The translations under genes were made by a program, and so were the position numbers. Source: Gracilibacillus suaedae (GTDB lineage: Bacteria; Bacillota; Bacilli; Bacillales; Amphibacillaceae). Taken from it: 64,000 nt of DNA. Below, piece by piece: positions 26,149 to 36,589 of the stretch. Position 1 is the first letter of the stretch. Every line of letters starts with the position of its first letter. Location of the stretch: positions 62,001 through 126,000 of the forward strand of contig NZ_JAGFVL010000032.1 in assembly GCF_017599345.1 (NCBI RefSeq), written 5' to 3'. The notes under the pieces were generated by a model that did no database searches, was not told the origin of the DNA, and saw only the letters and a list, made by a program, of their open reading frames with translations.

Positions 26149-27048
26149 ATGATAGCAAAGCAAAGGAAAAAGCCTGTCGAATTAATCGCTTATGAACTAT
26201 TATCTAAACGCAAACAATTAAGTGAGGAAGAAAAGAAACGGCATCGAAGTGTAGCAAAAGGTTTTGAAGGGGAGGTTATGTTTGATACTTATTTAGATAA
26301 ATTAGCAGGAGAGCATATCATATTAAGAGATGTATTGATTCACCATAATAAATATTGTCAAATCGATACAATTTTATTGAAAAACGGCAAGATTTTCTTA
26401 TTTGAAATAAAAAACTTCATCGGTGAATACTATTGGGACGATGATAGTTTATTTATGTTGAACCAAGTGGAAATCGATAATCCGCTAGTTCAACGTGATC
26501 GAGCCCATTCCATATTACGGCGCTTACTACAGTCGCTAGAAATAAAACTCCCCTTGTTTTCCTACTTAATATTTGTGAACCCCGATTGTTCCGTCTTTCA
26601 AGCTCCTTTAGACAAGCAGATTATTTTACCAACACAAATGAATCGCTTCATCAAGCATTTTCCTATTACCACGAACATTACTTCGCAAGAAAAAGAAGCT
26701 GCAGAAAAGCTTGTAGCAAATCACATCGAAAATTCTCCATTTAATCCGTTTCCATCCTATCAATATGATCAATTAGAAAAAGGAATTCCATGTTATCACT
26801 GTGGTGAAATGGCAACATATCCGCAAAAACAAGGCATCGAATGTCGTTTATGTGGTCATTTTGAAAAGGGGAGTGAAGCTATTATGCTTATCTGTAGTGA
26901 GTTTCAGTTTTTGTTCCCTGAAAGAAAAATAACTTCAACCTCCATTTATGATTGGGGTGGTAGGATGATATCGAGAAGAAGAATCTTTCGAATATTACAA
27001 CAATACTACGAGAAAAAAGGTGAACATAGGTGTCACTTTTTTGAATGA
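26149..27048 (+). CDS. NERD-domain protein with zinc ribbon
   Basis: A 299-residue protein whose residues about 35-155 match the NERD (nuclease-related) domain: FEGEVMFDTYL, then NKYCQIDTILLKNGKIFLFEIKNF, which supplies the acidic and EIK residues expected for a PD-(D/E)XK-like fold. A C-terminal zinc ribbon has CYHCG and CRLCGHFE. Nuclease activity is predicted but not proven for this family. The ATG at 26149 has AGGAGG 7 nt upstream, and a TATAAT lies at 26120-26125. The longer in-frame ATG at 26110 is rejected. Two AGTACC repeat units lie immediately upstream. Confidence 0.85.
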   Translation: MIAKQRKKPVELIAYELLSKRKQLSEEEKKRHRSVAKGFEGEVMFDTYLDKLAGEHIILRDVLIHHNKYCQIDTILLKNGKIFLFEIKNFIGEYYWDDDSLFMLNQVEIDNPLVQRDRAHSILRRLLQSLEIKLPLFSYLIFVNPDCSVFQAPLDKQIILPTQMNRFIKHFPITTNITSQEKEAAEKLVANHIENSPFNPFPSYQYDQLEKGIPCYHCGEMATYPQKQGIECRLCGHFEKGSEAIMLICSEFQFLFPERKITSTSIYDWGGRMISRRRIFRILQQYYEKKGEHRCHFFE

Positions 27049-27053
27049 CACCT
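27028..27053 (+). terminator. Hairpin at the NERD gene end
   Basis: AGGTGTCA and TGACACCT form an 8-bp stem that includes the NERD stop codon. T5 follows 7 nt later. It sits between convergent genes. Confidence 0.45.
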
Positions 27054-27063
27054 AGACACATTT

Positions 27064-28038
27064 TTAACCTAAAACCTTTTGAAATTCCTCTGTAAGTAAT
27101 GGCACAACTTCAAAAAGGTCGCCAACGATTCCATAATCAGCGATGTTGAAAATTGGTGCTTCGGGATCTTTGTTAATGGCAACAATAACCTTTGACTGAC
27201 TCATGCCAGCTACATGCTGAATCGCACCGCTAATACCGCATGCAATGTAGACTTCTGGTGTAACAACCTTACCGGTTTGCCCGATTTGCAGTGAATAGTC
27301 ACAGTAATCAGCATCGCAAGCACCTCTAGAGGCACCGACTGCTCCGCCGAGGACATCAGCTAGCTCTTGTAGAGGTTTAAAACCGTCCGCACTTTTGACT
27401 CCGCGCCCGCCTGATACAACAATTTTTGCTTCTGATAAATCGACTTTTCCAGATGTATTTCGTACTACGTCTTTGATAACGGTTCGTAAAGAAGCTGGTT
27501 TAGCATATTCGAAATGTTCAATTTCTGCTTTACCTCCGCTTGAATCAGCTCCTGGAATATTATTTGGTCTAATGGTGACAACCCATGGGGAGCTTTGAAA
27601 AACTTTCTTTTCAAATGCTTTTCCAGCATAGATTGGTCGGGTAAATACAACTTGATCGTCGATGTTTTCGATGTTTGTGACATCCGAAATTTGTCCGGCA
27701 TCGATCTTTGCTGAAATCATTGGTGCTAGATCACGACCAATAGCGGTATGTCCCAAAATGATTCCGTCTGGATTAGAGGCATCAATCACTTGCATTACAG
27801 CAGCAAGATATGCTTCAGGATTATATTGCTGTAAATCTGGGTGATCAATAAGATGAATTTTCTCCGCACCAATACTAGAAAGGGACTCTGTTAAGCTATC
27901 TAATGGATGACCGATCACGGCGACATGGAGCTGGTCGTTTTCTGTTGAGGACAATGTTGCTGCTTGTATTGCTTCATAGGTGACTTGTCGCAATGCTCCC
28001 CCGCGGTGTTCAGCAACGACTAGAATGGTTTTACTCAT
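27064..28038 (-). CDS. etfA: Electron transfer flavoprotein alpha subunit
   Basis: A 324-residue FAD-binding subunit that, with EtfB, takes electrons from acyl-CoA dehydrogenase. The C-terminal FAD domain is clear: VVSGGRGVKSADGF, GGAVGASRGACDADY, QIGQTGKVVTPEVYIACGIS, GAIQHVAGM and IVAINKDPEAPIF. It lies 15 bp after etfB, with AAGGAGGT upstream. The pair is divergent from the fadF-fadN-fadA-fadE operon that supplies its partners. Electrons would pass on to FadF, the iron-sulfur membrane protein, and the quinone pool. Confidence 0.96.
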   Translation of the reverse strand: MSKTILVVAEHRGGALRQVTYEAIQAATLSSTENDQLHVAVIGHPLDSLTESLSSIGAEKIHLIDHPDLQQYNPEAYLAAVMQVIDASNPDGIILGHTAIGRDLAPMISAKIDAGQISDVTNIENIDDQVVFTRPIYAGKAFEKKVFQSSPWVVTIRPNNIPGADSSGGKAEIEHFEYAKPASLRTVIKDVVRNTSGKVDLSEAKIVVSGGRGVKSADGFKPLQELADVLGGAVGASRGACDADYCDYSLQIGQTGKVVTPEVYIACGISGAIQHVAGMSQSKVIVAINKDPEAPIFNIADYGIVGDLFEVVPLLTEEFQKVLG

Positions 28039-28053
28039 AAGAATACCTCCTTA

Positions 28054-28821
28054 TTATAATACTTTTGCATCTTGTCGCAGTTTTTCAACAAGTACTTTCA
28101 CTTGCTCGATAGTCTCGCCCTTAAGAATTTGCCCTGCTTCTTTTTGAGGAGGAAGAGAAAGGGCTGTTCTAGCTGTTTTCGGGGTTAGCTCGCTCTCCTC
28201 TATATCGAGATCATCTATTGTTAATTGTTGAAGCGGTTTTCTTTTGGCTTTCATAATTCCTGGGAGGCTTGGATAACGTAGTTCATTTAACCCTTGTTGT
28301 GCAGTGAAAACTGCAGGAAGTATGACTTCAATTTGTTCAAGGTCGCCTTCTGCATCTCGATCTGCTGTTGCTTTGTCATCATTAATATTGAGCTTGGTAA
28401 TCGATCCGACATGCGGAATGTCTAAGAGCTGTGCTAATCGAATCGCGACTTGACCAGCACCGTTATCGACTGAAAAATAGCCGCCGAGAATCAAATCAAC
28501 CTTTTGGCTGCTTAAGTATGAAGCTAATACCTTTGAGATGATGTTTTCATCTGAACCAATTCTTTCATCGGATATTAATACGGCTTCATCGGCTCCCATT
28601 GCCAATGCTGTGCGGAGGGCTTCGGATGTCCGTTCTGGACCTACAGCAATAACATAAACGTTTCCTCCAACTTCCTCTCGTTTTTGGATCGCTTCTTCTA
28701 CGGCATATTCATCATATGGATTGATGACATATTGCACGCCATCTTCGGAAACATTGTCATCTTCAATAATAATTTTTTCCTCGGTGTCGAAGGTCTGCTT
28801 CAGAATGACATAGATCTCCAT
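28054..28821 (-). CDS. etfB: Electron transfer flavoprotein beta subunit
   Basis: A 255-residue AMP-binding partner of EtfA. Typical segments are VINPYDEYAVEEAIQ, ALAMGADEAVLI, GYFSVDNGAGQVAI and the signature-like LPAVFTAQQGLNELRYPSLP followed by GIMKAKRKP. ATG 28821 has AAAGGAGA upstream. It is the first gene of the etfBA transcript and is divergent from fadF across a 162-bp intergenic region that may hold shared control sites. Confidence 0.95.
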   Translation of the reverse strand: MEIYVILKQTFDTEEKIIIEDDNVSEDGVQYVINPYDEYAVEEAIQKREEVGGNVYVIAVGPERTSEALRTALAMGADEAVLISDERIGSDENIISKVLASYLSSQKVDLILGGYFSVDNGAGQVAIRLAQLLDIPHVGSITKLNINDDKATADRDAEGDLEQIEVILPAVFTAQQGLNELRYPSLPGIMKAKRKPLQQLTIDDLDIEESELTPKTARTALSLPPQKEAGQILKGETIEQVKVLVEKLRQDAKVL

Positions 28822-28872
28822 TTATCATTCTCCTTTCCAACATAAATGGTAAGCATTTTCTAATAATCACGT

Positions 28873-28889
28873 TCATATCCATAATATGA
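28873..28889. promoter_or_regulatory. Possible operator between etfB and fadF
   Basis: TCATAT and ATATGA form an inverted repeat around a 5-bp centre. It lies about midway between divergent fatty-acid genes. It does not match the FadR consensus I know well enough to name it. Confidence 0.25.
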
Positions 28890-28983
28890 GAACCTTTACA
28901 TTTTCATGTGTGTTTCTTAAAAGGAAAAAGGTGGCCCAAAAGCTTCTGTAAACCTACTAAGAATCAGGAAGGGAGCGATCATT

Positions 28984-31125
28984 GTGGCTTGGCAATGGAT
29001 TCAATTTCTAGCATTTCTCTTAGTAACTAGTTACGGCTTATATTTATTTGGGAAAGTCGTTTATCGTCGCTATTTATATATTAATCTAGGAAAGCAGGTG
29101 GAAATCGAAAAGAATTTGGATGAACGCTTGAGAACGTTTGTCTCGCAAGTATTTGGTCAATCGAAATTATTGAAGCACAAAAAAAGTGGGATCATGCATG
29201 TCATTATTTTTTATGGCTTTATCATCTTACAATTTGGTGCCTTGGATATCATTGTCAAGGGCCTTGGGGTAGATAGGCTTCCGATTCCAGGCTATCACGT
29301 CTTTAACCTCTTTCAGGAAGTAACGGTCCTTCTCGTTATACTTGCAGTTGGCTATGCTGCCTATCGTCGTTATGGGGAGAAGCTACCTCGATTAAAAAGA
29401 GGAAAGAAGCCGAGCATCGTTATTTATTTTATTTTTTCTTTAATGTTCTCGGTATTATTGACGCTTGGAATGGAGAGGGTCATTCATGATCTCGCCTTTT
29501 CTTGGTATGCTCCGCTTTCTTCTCTGATCGCAGTGGCTTTTACAACGGTTGGAGAGATCACAGCACATGTTCTTTTTTACTCGTTTTGGTGGGCGCATTT
29601 GTTGATTTTGCTAGCGTTTTTAGTGTATGTTCCGCAGTCGAAGCATTTTCATCTGATGGTTGCTCCGATTAACATTTTTTTAAGACGAACCGATCCGGTT
29701 GGTCAATTGAGAAGCCTTGACCTAGAAGATGAAAATGCCGAATCATTCGGTGTTGGAAAAGTAGAAGATTTCACACAACAACAAATGCTCGATTTCTATT
29801 CCTGTGTTGAATGTGGGCGCTGTACGGATGCTTGTCCAGCTTCCAATACGGGCAAGGTGCTTTCGCCGATGCATCTTATTGTAAAGTTAAGAGACCACCT
29901 TACTGAAAAAGGTGCAGCGATCACATCGAAATCACCTTGGGTACCGCAGTCTAATTATGGTATACACAGTATTCAAGATGTTGATAGAGAGCAGGTCGAG
30001 TGGGGGCAAGGGACGACGATTCAACCGACGATGACACTTCAGCAACAGATGTGGTCGACAAGTGATAAAAATGTAGAAGAGCTAAATCTTGTTGGCAATG
30101 TGATGACCGAGGAGGAGATTTGGGCATGTACGACATGTCGGAACTGCGAGGATCAATGTCCAGTCGGGAATGAACATGTGGATAAAATCGTTGACTTACG
30201 CCGGCATTTGCTGCTCATGGAAGGCAGTGTACCTCATGAAGGTCAGCGTGCGATGCAAAACATTGAGCGCCAAGGGAATCCGTGGGGAATCAATCGCAAA
30301 GATCGTGCGAAATGGGTGGAAGACATTGACGGGATTCCGGTTCCGACAGTAAAGGAAAATCCTGATTTTGATACTCTTTATTTTGTCGGCTCCATGGGAT
30401 CTTACGATAATCGCAGTCGCAAAGTGTCCCGTGCTTTTGTAAGATTGCTAAATGAAGCAGGTGTCAACTTTGCAATTCTTGGCAATGAAGAGAAAAATTC
30501 CGGTGATACGCCGAGACGAATGGGTAATGAATTACTTTTCCAAGAGTTGTGCATGGAAAACATCGCAACATTAAAGAAATACAACGTGAAAAAAATCGTT
30601 ACAGCCTGTCCACATACCTTTAATACGCTAAAAAATGAATACCCGGAGTTTGGTTTAGACGGGGTTGAGGTCCTTCATCATACGGAGCTTCTCAATCAGC
30701 TAGTGAAAGACGGTCGATTAACACCAACGTATGAAATGGATGAACGGATTACGTATCACGATTCCTGTTATCTAGGACGCTATAACAATGTTTATGAACA
30801 GCCTCGGGATATCCTCCGTTCGATTAAAGGTGTCGAATTAGTTGAGATGGATCGTAACCGTGAGAATGGCATGTGCTGTGGTGCAGGAGGAGGGTTGATG
30901 TGGATGGAGGAAACCGCCGGAAAGCGGGTAAATCTCGCTCGTACAGAGCAGGCACTTGATGTACATCCAACAGTGATTAGTAGTGCCTGTCCGTATTGTC
31001 TCACGATGCTAGATGATGGCACGAAAGCAATTGAAGTAGAGGACGATGTGAAGGCAAAGGATATTGCCGAAATTTTAGAGCAAGCGGTATTTGGCGAGTC
31101 TAGCTCTAGCAAACTTACAGGATGA
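28984..31125 (+). CDS. fadF: Fatty-acid-oxidation iron-sulfur reductase FadF
   Basis: A 713-residue membrane protein like Bacillus FadF/YwjF. It should carry electrons from EtfBA to the respiratory chain. The N-terminal third has about 5-6 hydrophobic helices with histidines for haem. Two [4Fe-4S] ferredoxin motifs follow: CVECGRCTDACPA and CTTCRNCEDQCPVG. The C-terminal half has two cysteine-rich CCG domains (VTACPHTFNTLKNEYPEFG and HDSCYLGRYN, then CCGAGGGLMWME and SACPYCLTML). It starts with GTG after AAGGGAG. It is the first gene of the five-gene beta-oxidation operon. Another possible name is heterodisulfide-reductase-like protein. Confidence 0.9.
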   Translation: MAWQWIQFLAFLLVTSYGLYLFGKVVYRRYLYINLGKQVEIEKNLDERLRTFVSQVFGQSKLLKHKKSGIMHVIIFYGFIILQFGALDIIVKGLGVDRLPIPGYHVFNLFQEVTVLLVILAVGYAAYRRYGEKLPRLKRGKKPSIVIYFIFSLMFSVLLTLGMERVIHDLAFSWYAPLSSLIAVAFTTVGEITAHVLFYSFWWAHLLILLAFLVYVPQSKHFHLMVAPINIFLRRTDPVGQLRSLDLEDENAESFGVGKVEDFTQQQMLDFYSCVECGRCTDACPASNTGKVLSPMHLIVKLRDHLTEKGAAITSKSPWVPQSNYGIHSIQDVDREQVEWGQGTTIQPTMTLQQQMWSTSDKNVEELNLVGNVMTEEEIWACTTCRNCEDQCPVGNEHVDKIVDLRRHLLLMEGSVPHEGQRAMQNIERQGNPWGINRKDRAKWVEDIDGIPVPTVKENPDFDTLYFVGSMGSYDNRSRKVSRAFVRLLNEAGVNFAILGNEEKNSGDTPRRMGNELLFQELCMENIATLKKYNVKKIVTACPHTFNTLKNEYPEFGLDGVEVLHHTELLNQLVKDGRLTPTYEMDERITYHDSCYLGRYNNVYEQPRDILRSIKGVELVEMDRNRENGMCCGAGGGLMWMEETAGKRVNLARTEQALDVHPTVISSACPYCLTMLDDGTKAIEVEDDVKAKDIAEILEQAVFGESSSSKLTG

Positions 31126-31147
31126 CATAGAACAGGAGGTTAATAGT

Positions 31148-33544
31148 ATGGAAAGACAAATTCGACGTGCAGCTGTAATCGGTTCGGGCGTGATGGGAGC
31201 AAGCATCGCAGCCCATTTAGCAAACGTAGGTATCCCTTGTCTTTTGCTCGATATTGTCCCTGATCAATTAACAGAAGATGAAAAAAGCAAAGGACTGAGT
31301 TTAAATAGTAAAGAAGTCCGTAACCGTTTAGCTGTAAATGCAATTAAGAGACTGAAGAAAACAAAGCCAGCCCCACTGTATGTTGAGGACTTGGCGTCGT
31401 TTATAACTCCTGGCAATTTGGAGGATGATTTGGAGCGAATAAAAGAAGTTGATTGGGTTGTGGAAGTGATTGTCGAAAATCTAGACATTAAGAAGCAGCT
31501 TTTCGAACGTGTTGAAAAAGTATGGGAGAAGGGAACCATTGTCAGCTCTAATACGTCAGGCCTTTCCATCAATGCAATGGTTGATGGTCGTAGCGATGCA
31601 TTTAAAGAACATTTTCTAGGCACACATTTTTTCAATCCGCCTCGTTATATGAAACTATTAGAAATTATTCCAGGCAAGCAAACACGAACCGAGATCATAG
31701 ATAGGATGAATCATTTTTGTGAGAAAAAGCTCGGTAAAGGTGTCGTGGTTGCGAAGGATACGCCAAACTTTATCGCTAATCGAATCGGAGCGTACAGTCT
31801 GCATATCACACTTAACGAAATGCTTGATAAAGGCTATACAGTTGAAGAAATGGACGCATGTACAGGACCGGCAATCGGGCGTCCGAAAAGTGCGACATTT
31901 CGAACATTGGACTTAGTGGGACTTGATACGTTTGTACATATTGCTAACAATATGTACGATAAATTGATCGATGAGGAAGAGAAGAAAGTGTTCAAGGTGC
32001 CGGAGATTTTACGAAAGATGGTTGAAAAAGGATGGGTTGGTGAGAAAACGGGGCAGGGCTTTTATAAAAAAGTGAAGAACGAAAATAAAAAGGAGATTCT
32101 CTCCCTTAACGTGCAGACGATGGAATATGAGCCGCAAAAGAAAACTGGTGGGGCATCTTTGGAAGCGGCAAAAATGGCTAAAGGAACAAAGCAAAAGCTA
32201 AAAGCGCTTCTAAGCACGCAGGATCGTTACTCGGCACTAGCTTGGAATTCGCTCAAAAAAGTACTCCTTTATTCCGCGGAAAAAGTCGGAGAAATTGCGG
32301 ATTCGATTCTGGAAATTGATCAAGCAATGAAATGGGGCTTTAATTGGGACCTTGGCCCATTTGAAACATGGGATGCGATTGGATTAGAAAGATCCGTAAA
32401 GCGGATGGAAAAAGAAGGAGAGAGTGTTCCACTATGGGTCAAAAATTGGATTAAAGCCGGAAACAAATCCTTTTATAAAAAGCAAGAAGGTACCACGTTT
32501 TTCGCATCAGATAGTGTCTATAAGCAAATAGAGCCAAAGCCTGAAGTGATTTCACTACGTACACTTAAAGAGCAAAATAAGGTTGTAAAAGCTAATAGCG
32601 GAGCTAGCCTGATTGACATTGGTGATGGAATAGCCTGTCTTGAATTTCATTCCCCTAACAATGCGATAGGTGCGGATATTTTAATGATGATTGAAGAAAG
32701 CATCAAAGAAGTCCGTAGCAATTACGATGGACTCGTCATCGCCAATCAAGGACGGAATTTCTGTGTTGGTGCCAACTTAATGATGCTTTTAATGGAAGCG
32801 CAGGATGAGGAATGGGATGAAGTCGACCATATTATCCGCCAGTTTCAAAATACAATGTATCACTTAAAGCAGTTTGAAAAGCCTGTCATTGCAGCTCCAC
32901 ATCGGATGACCTTGGGTGGAGGTGTTGAGGTTTGTCTGCCAGCCGATCAAGTTGTCGCCTCGGCAGAAACGTACTACGGATTAGTCGAGGTTGGTGTTGG
33001 CTTAATACCAGCAGGCGGTGGGTGTAAGGAAATGATCGGTCGTCTTAGCAACTCCGTTACGAATCCAGAGGCTGATTTACAACCATATGTCAACCAAATA
33101 TTTGAAACGATCGGCATGGCAAAAGTATCGACAAGTGCACTAGATGCAAAAAAACTCGGTTATTTGCGTGATCAGGATACTGTTGTTGTTCATCAAGATC
33201 ATTTAATTTACGAAGCAAAGCAAGCTGCACTGCGGTTAGTTGAGCAAGACTATACACCAAAGCCAAAAGAAGACATTCGTGTAGTCGGAAGCGAAGGGAA
33301 GGCGTTGTTGAAGCTAGGTGCTTATCAAATGAAGTTGGCGGGTTACATTAGTGACCATGACCAATTAATTGCCAATAAGCTGGCTCACGTATTAGCTGGA
33401 GGAGATGTTCCTGCAAGGACACAAGTGAGTGAGCAATATATGCTCGATCTCGAACGGGAAGCTTTCTTAAGCTTGTGTGGTGAGCCAAAAACTAGGCAGC
33501 GCATGCAGTATATGTTAAGCAAAGGCAAACCATTACGTAATTAA
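31148..33544 (+). CDS. fadN: 3-hydroxyacyl-CoA dehydrogenase / enoyl-CoA hydratase FadN
   Basis: A 798-residue bifunctional enzyme. The order is dehydrogenase first (GSGVMGASIAAHLANVG near residue 12, then VVEVIVENLDIKKQLF and GTHFFNPPRYMKLLEIIPG) and a crotonase domain last (NFCVGANLMMLL, KPVIAAPHRMTLGGGVEV, then GLVEVGVGLIPAGGGCKE). This is the Bacillus FadN order, reversed from E. coli FadB. ATG 31148 has CAGGAGG upstream; the longer frame from 31091 overlaps fadF and is rejected. It lies between fadF and fadA in one operon. Confidence 0.95.
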   Translation: MERQIRRAAVIGSGVMGASIAAHLANVGIPCLLLDIVPDQLTEDEKSKGLSLNSKEVRNRLAVNAIKRLKKTKPAPLYVEDLASFITPGNLEDDLERIKEVDWVVEVIVENLDIKKQLFERVEKVWEKGTIVSSNTSGLSINAMVDGRSDAFKEHFLGTHFFNPPRYMKLLEIIPGKQTRTEIIDRMNHFCEKKLGKGVVVAKDTPNFIANRIGAYSLHITLNEMLDKGYTVEEMDACTGPAIGRPKSATFRTLDLVGLDTFVHIANNMYDKLIDEEEKKVFKVPEILRKMVEKGWVGEKTGQGFYKKVKNENKKEILSLNVQTMEYEPQKKTGGASLEAAKMAKGTKQKLKALLSTQDRYSALAWNSLKKVLLYSAEKVGEIADSILEIDQAMKWGFNWDLGPFETWDAIGLERSVKRMEKEGESVPLWVKNWIKAGNKSFYKKQEGTTFFASDSVYKQIEPKPEVISLRTLKEQNKVVKANSGASLIDIGDGIACLEFHSPNNAIGADILMMIEESIKEVRSNYDGLVIANQGRNFCVGANLMMLLMEAQDEEWDEVDHIIRQFQNTMYHLKQFEKPVIAAPHRMTLGGGVEVCLPADQVVASAETYYGLVEVGVGLIPAGGGCKEMIGRLSNSVTNPEADLQPYVNQIFETIGMAKVSTSALDAKKLGYLRDQDTVVVHQDHLIYEAKQAALRLVEQDYTPKPKEDIRVVGSEGKALLKLGAYQMKLAGYISDHDQLIANKLAHVLAGGDVPARTQVSEQYMLDLEREAFLSLCGEPKTRQRMQYMLSKGKPLRN

Positions 33545-33564
33545 ACTAGAAATGAGGTGACTTT

Positions 33565-34749
33565 GTGAGAGAAGCAGTGATTGTATCGATTGTACGTACA
33601 CCGGTGGGAAAGGCAAAGAAAGGCGGATTTGCACAAACACGGATAGAGGACTTAGGAAGTACGGTTTTAAATGCAGTCATGGAACGGGCTCACGGATTAA
33701 AGAAAGAGGATGTGGAGGATATCATTATAGGCTGTGCTATGCCTGAAGGGGAGCAAGGATTAAATGTCGCAAGAATTCTCTCTCTTTATGCTGGTTTTCC
33801 GGCTACCACTCCAGCGATTACAATCAATCGTTTTTGCTCATCGGGCTTGCAGTCGATTGCCTTTGCCGCCGAGCGTGTCATGCTCGGCCACGCAGATGTT
33901 GTTATCGGCGGAGGAGTAGAAAGTATGAGTCATGTTCCGATGTCAGGGTTTAAGATGTCCCCGCATCCACAAATTGTCGATGAAATGCCTGAAATCTATA
34001 TGGGGATGGGCTTTACGGCTGAAGAAGTAGCAGAACGATTTGATGTTTCACGAAACGATCAGGATCACTTTGCCGTAATGAGCCATCAGAAAGCAGCAGC
34101 TGCTATGCAAGCAGGAAAGTTTAAAGAAGAAATTGTCCAGGTGCAAACAGTGCGTACGGGTGTTGATGAGAACGGGAATCCTTGGAAAGAACAAAGCGTT
34201 GTCGACACAGACGAAGGGGTTCGTGCGGATACAAGTGTAGACGTATTGGCAGGATTAAAGCCTGCATTCAAGCTGGGAGGGACTGTAACTGCAGGAAATT
34301 CGTCGCAAATGAGCGATGGTGCCGCAGCGTGTGTTGTGATGAGTAAAGAGAAGGCGGAATCACTTGGCTTAAAACCATTAGCTACCTTTAAATCCTTTGC
34401 AGTGGCTGGCGTTGAACCTGAGATTATGGGGGTTGGTCCGATCAAGGCGATTCCAAAAGCCCTTGATATGGCGGGAGTTAGCCAGGATGATATCAAACTT
34501 TTTGAAATAAACGAAGCATTTGCAGCACAATGCCTGCCAGTTATTCACGAATTGAATATTGATGAGGAGAAAGTAAACGTGAATGGAGGAGCGATTGCAC
34601 TTGGCCACCCTCTCGGATGTACTGGAGCCAAGTTAACCTCCACATTACTTTATGAGTTGAAACGGCGAGGCGGTGGGTATGGAGTCGTTTCGATGTGTAT
34701 CGGCGGAGGTATGGGTGCAGCTAGCGTGTTTGAAGTGCATCCTAGCTAA
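33565..34749 (+). CDS. fadA: Acetyl-CoA C-acyltransferase (3-ketoacyl-CoA thiolase)
   Basis: A 394-residue thiolase that cleaves 3-ketoacyl-CoA to acetyl-CoA and a shortened acyl-CoA. The nucleophile Cys is in [12 protein letters not shown] (about 91). NEAFAAQ and [15 protein letters not shown] give the active-site Asn/His, and CIGGGMGAA gives the second Cys. The start is GTG 33565 with GAGGTGA upstream. The gene follows fadN after 20 bp and matches the fadNAE order of Bacillus. Confidence 0.96.
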   Translation: MREAVIVSIVRTPVGKAKKGGFAQTRIEDLGSTVLNAVMERAHGLKKEDVEDIIIGCAMPEGEQGLNVARILSLYAGFPATTPAITINRFCSSGLQSIAFAAERVMLGHADVVIGGGVESMSHVPMSGFKMSPHPQIVDEMPEIYMGMGFTAEEVAERFDVSRNDQDHFAVMSHQKAAAAMQAGKFKEEIVQVQTVRTGVDENGNPWKEQSVVDTDEGVRADTSVDVLAGLKPAFKLGGTVTAGNSSQMSDGAAACVVMSKEKAESLGLKPLATFKSFAVAGVEPEIMGVGPIKAIPKALDMAGVSQDDIKLFEINEAFAAQCLPVIHELNIDEEKVNVNGGAIALGHPLGCTGAKLTSTLLYELKRRGGGYGVVSMCIGGGMGAASVFEVHPS

Positions 34750-34784
34750 AATAATACCAGCACCATGATAGAAAGGGGAACACA

Positions 34785-36560
34785 ATGATGGAGGAAAAAA
34801 TAGTTGGTGGAAGTTTTATTATTGACGATATCGATTATAACTCGGTAATCACACCTGAAGATTTTACACAAGAGCAGCGTATGATTGCTGAAACAACAAA
34901 GGATTTTATTGAAGGAGAAATTCTGCCACAGGATGAAGCGATTGAAAGCTTAAATTACGATCTTACCGTAAAACTCCTACAAAAGGCCGGAGAATTGGGA
35001 CTCCTTAGTGCAGATGTGCCAGAACAATATGAAGGCCTTGGTCTAGATAAAGTAAGCTCGACATTAATCAGTGAACGATTATCTAAGGCATCATCTTTTG
35101 GTCTATCCCTTGGTGCACACGTCGGTATTGGTACTTTGCCAATCGTTTACTTTGGAACAGAAGAGCAAAAGAAAAAATACCTGCCTTCATTAGCTATCGG
35201 TGAAAAAATTGCAGCCTATTGCCTGACAGAACCATCTTCTGGATCAGATGCTCTCGGTGCCAAAACAACTGCCACATTATCGGAGGATGGTAAGCACTTT
35301 ATCTTAAATGGAACAAAGCAATTTATTACGAATGCAGCATTTGCTGATATTTTCATTGTTTATGCCAAAGTAAATGGAACAGATTTTAGTACATTTATTG
35401 TAGAGAGAACAATGACAGGAGTCAGTATTGGACCAGAAGAACAGAAAATGGGGATTAAAGGCTCCTCCACATGTCCGCTAATTTTGGAAGATGTGAAGGT
35501 TCCTGTAGAGAATCTGTTATGGGAGGTTGGAAAAGGACATCTTATCGCCTTTAACATTTTGAATATTGGTCGATTTAAGCTTGCAGCGGGTTGTCTTGGT
35601 TCCTCGAAAGATACGATTGAACTAGCATCGGCCTATGCGAATGAAAGAGTTCAATTTAAGCAACCCATTTCATCTTTTCCTCTGATTCGTAAAAAATTAG
35701 CAGAAATGAATATAGGGGCCTACGTTCTTGATAGTATGGTCTACCGAACAGCTGGATTAATAGATTCGAGTATGAAGGATATTGATTTCAACAGTTTTGA
35801 TGCAGGGGTGGCTTCTGCCAAAGCGATTGCTGAGTATGCATTAGAGTGCTCAATCAATAAAGCATTTGGATCTGAGACATTAGATTTTATTGCTGATGAA
35901 GGAGTTCAAATTCACGGTGGCTATGGATTTATCAAGGAATACAGAATTGAGCGCATCTATCGTGACTCACGCATCAATCGAATTTTTGAAGGAACAAATG
36001 AAATCAACCGTTTATTAATCCCGGGTACCTTGATTAAGCGAGCAATGAAAGGCGAACTTCCTCTGATGCAGAAAGCTCAAAAGTTACAAGAAGAATTACT
36101 TACGTTTATGCCACAACGGACGTTTGAAGGGCTCTTAGAACAAGAACAATACATGATTAAAATGGCGAAGAAAATCTTCCTCATGATTGGCGGTCTAGCT
36201 GTACAAAAATACCAGCAAGAGCTTGAAAAAGAACAAGAAATTCTTAGTCATTTAGCAGATATCATGATTCAAGTGTACGCAGCTGAAAGTGCGTTACTTA
36301 GAACGAAGAAGTTGATCGCGAACGAAGGTGAAGAGAAAGTGGCAAATGCGATCGTGATGACACAAGTATTTGTTCACGAATCGTTTGAAAGAATAGAGTC
36401 TTTTGCTAAGGATGCGTTAGCTGCGATAGAGTCAGGTGATATGCTCCAAGCGCAGCTATCTGTATTAAAAAAGCTCGCTCGTCGAACGCCTGTCAATACT
36501 GTTGCATTGAAAAGACAAATTGCAGAGCGTGTCATTTCAGCTGAGAAGTATGTCGTTTAA
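34785..36560 (+). CDS. fadE: Acyl-CoA dehydrogenase FadE
   Basis: A 591-residue flavoprotein dehydrogenase of the VLCAD-like/FadE type, longer than short-chain enzymes (about 380). The core has YCLTEPSSGSDALGAKTTA, FITNAAFADIFIVYAK, RVQFKQPISSFPLIRKKLAE and IHGGYGFIKEYRIERIYRD followed by FEGTNEINR. The last 180 residues are an extra helical domain. It would reduce EtfBA. ATG 34785 follows AAAGGGGA; a second ATG comes immediately after it. It lies 35 bp after fadA. Confidence 0.95.
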   Translation: MMEEKIVGGSFIIDDIDYNSVITPEDFTQEQRMIAETTKDFIEGEILPQDEAIESLNYDLTVKLLQKAGELGLLSADVPEQYEGLGLDKVSSTLISERLSKASSFGLSLGAHVGIGTLPIVYFGTEEQKKKYLPSLAIGEKIAAYCLTEPSSGSDALGAKTTATLSEDGKHFILNGTKQFITNAAFADIFIVYAKVNGTDFSTFIVERTMTGVSIGPEEQKMGIKGSSTCPLILEDVKVPVENLLWEVGKGHLIAFNILNIGRFKLAAGCLGSSKDTIELASAYANERVQFKQPISSFPLIRKKLAEMNIGAYVLDSMVYRTAGLIDSSMKDIDFNSFDAGVASAKAIAEYALECSINKAFGSETLDFIADEGVQIHGGYGFIKEYRIERIYRDSRINRIFEGTNEINRLLIPGTLIKRAMKGELPLMQKAQKLQEELLTFMPQRTFEGLLEQEQYMIKMAKKIFLMIGGLAVQKYQQELEKEQEILSHLADIMIQVYAAESALLRTKKLIANEGEEKVANAIVMTQVFVHESFERIESFAKDALAAIESGDMLQAQLSVLKKLARRTPVNTVALKRQIAERVISAEKYVV

Positions 36561-36589
36561 CATGCCATAGCCAAAAAGGAGAGTTGGAT

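Noticed and set aside
34086-34496. 136-codon minus-strand frame inside fadA
   Set aside because: It is a shadow of the thiolase coding sequence, without a ribosome site.
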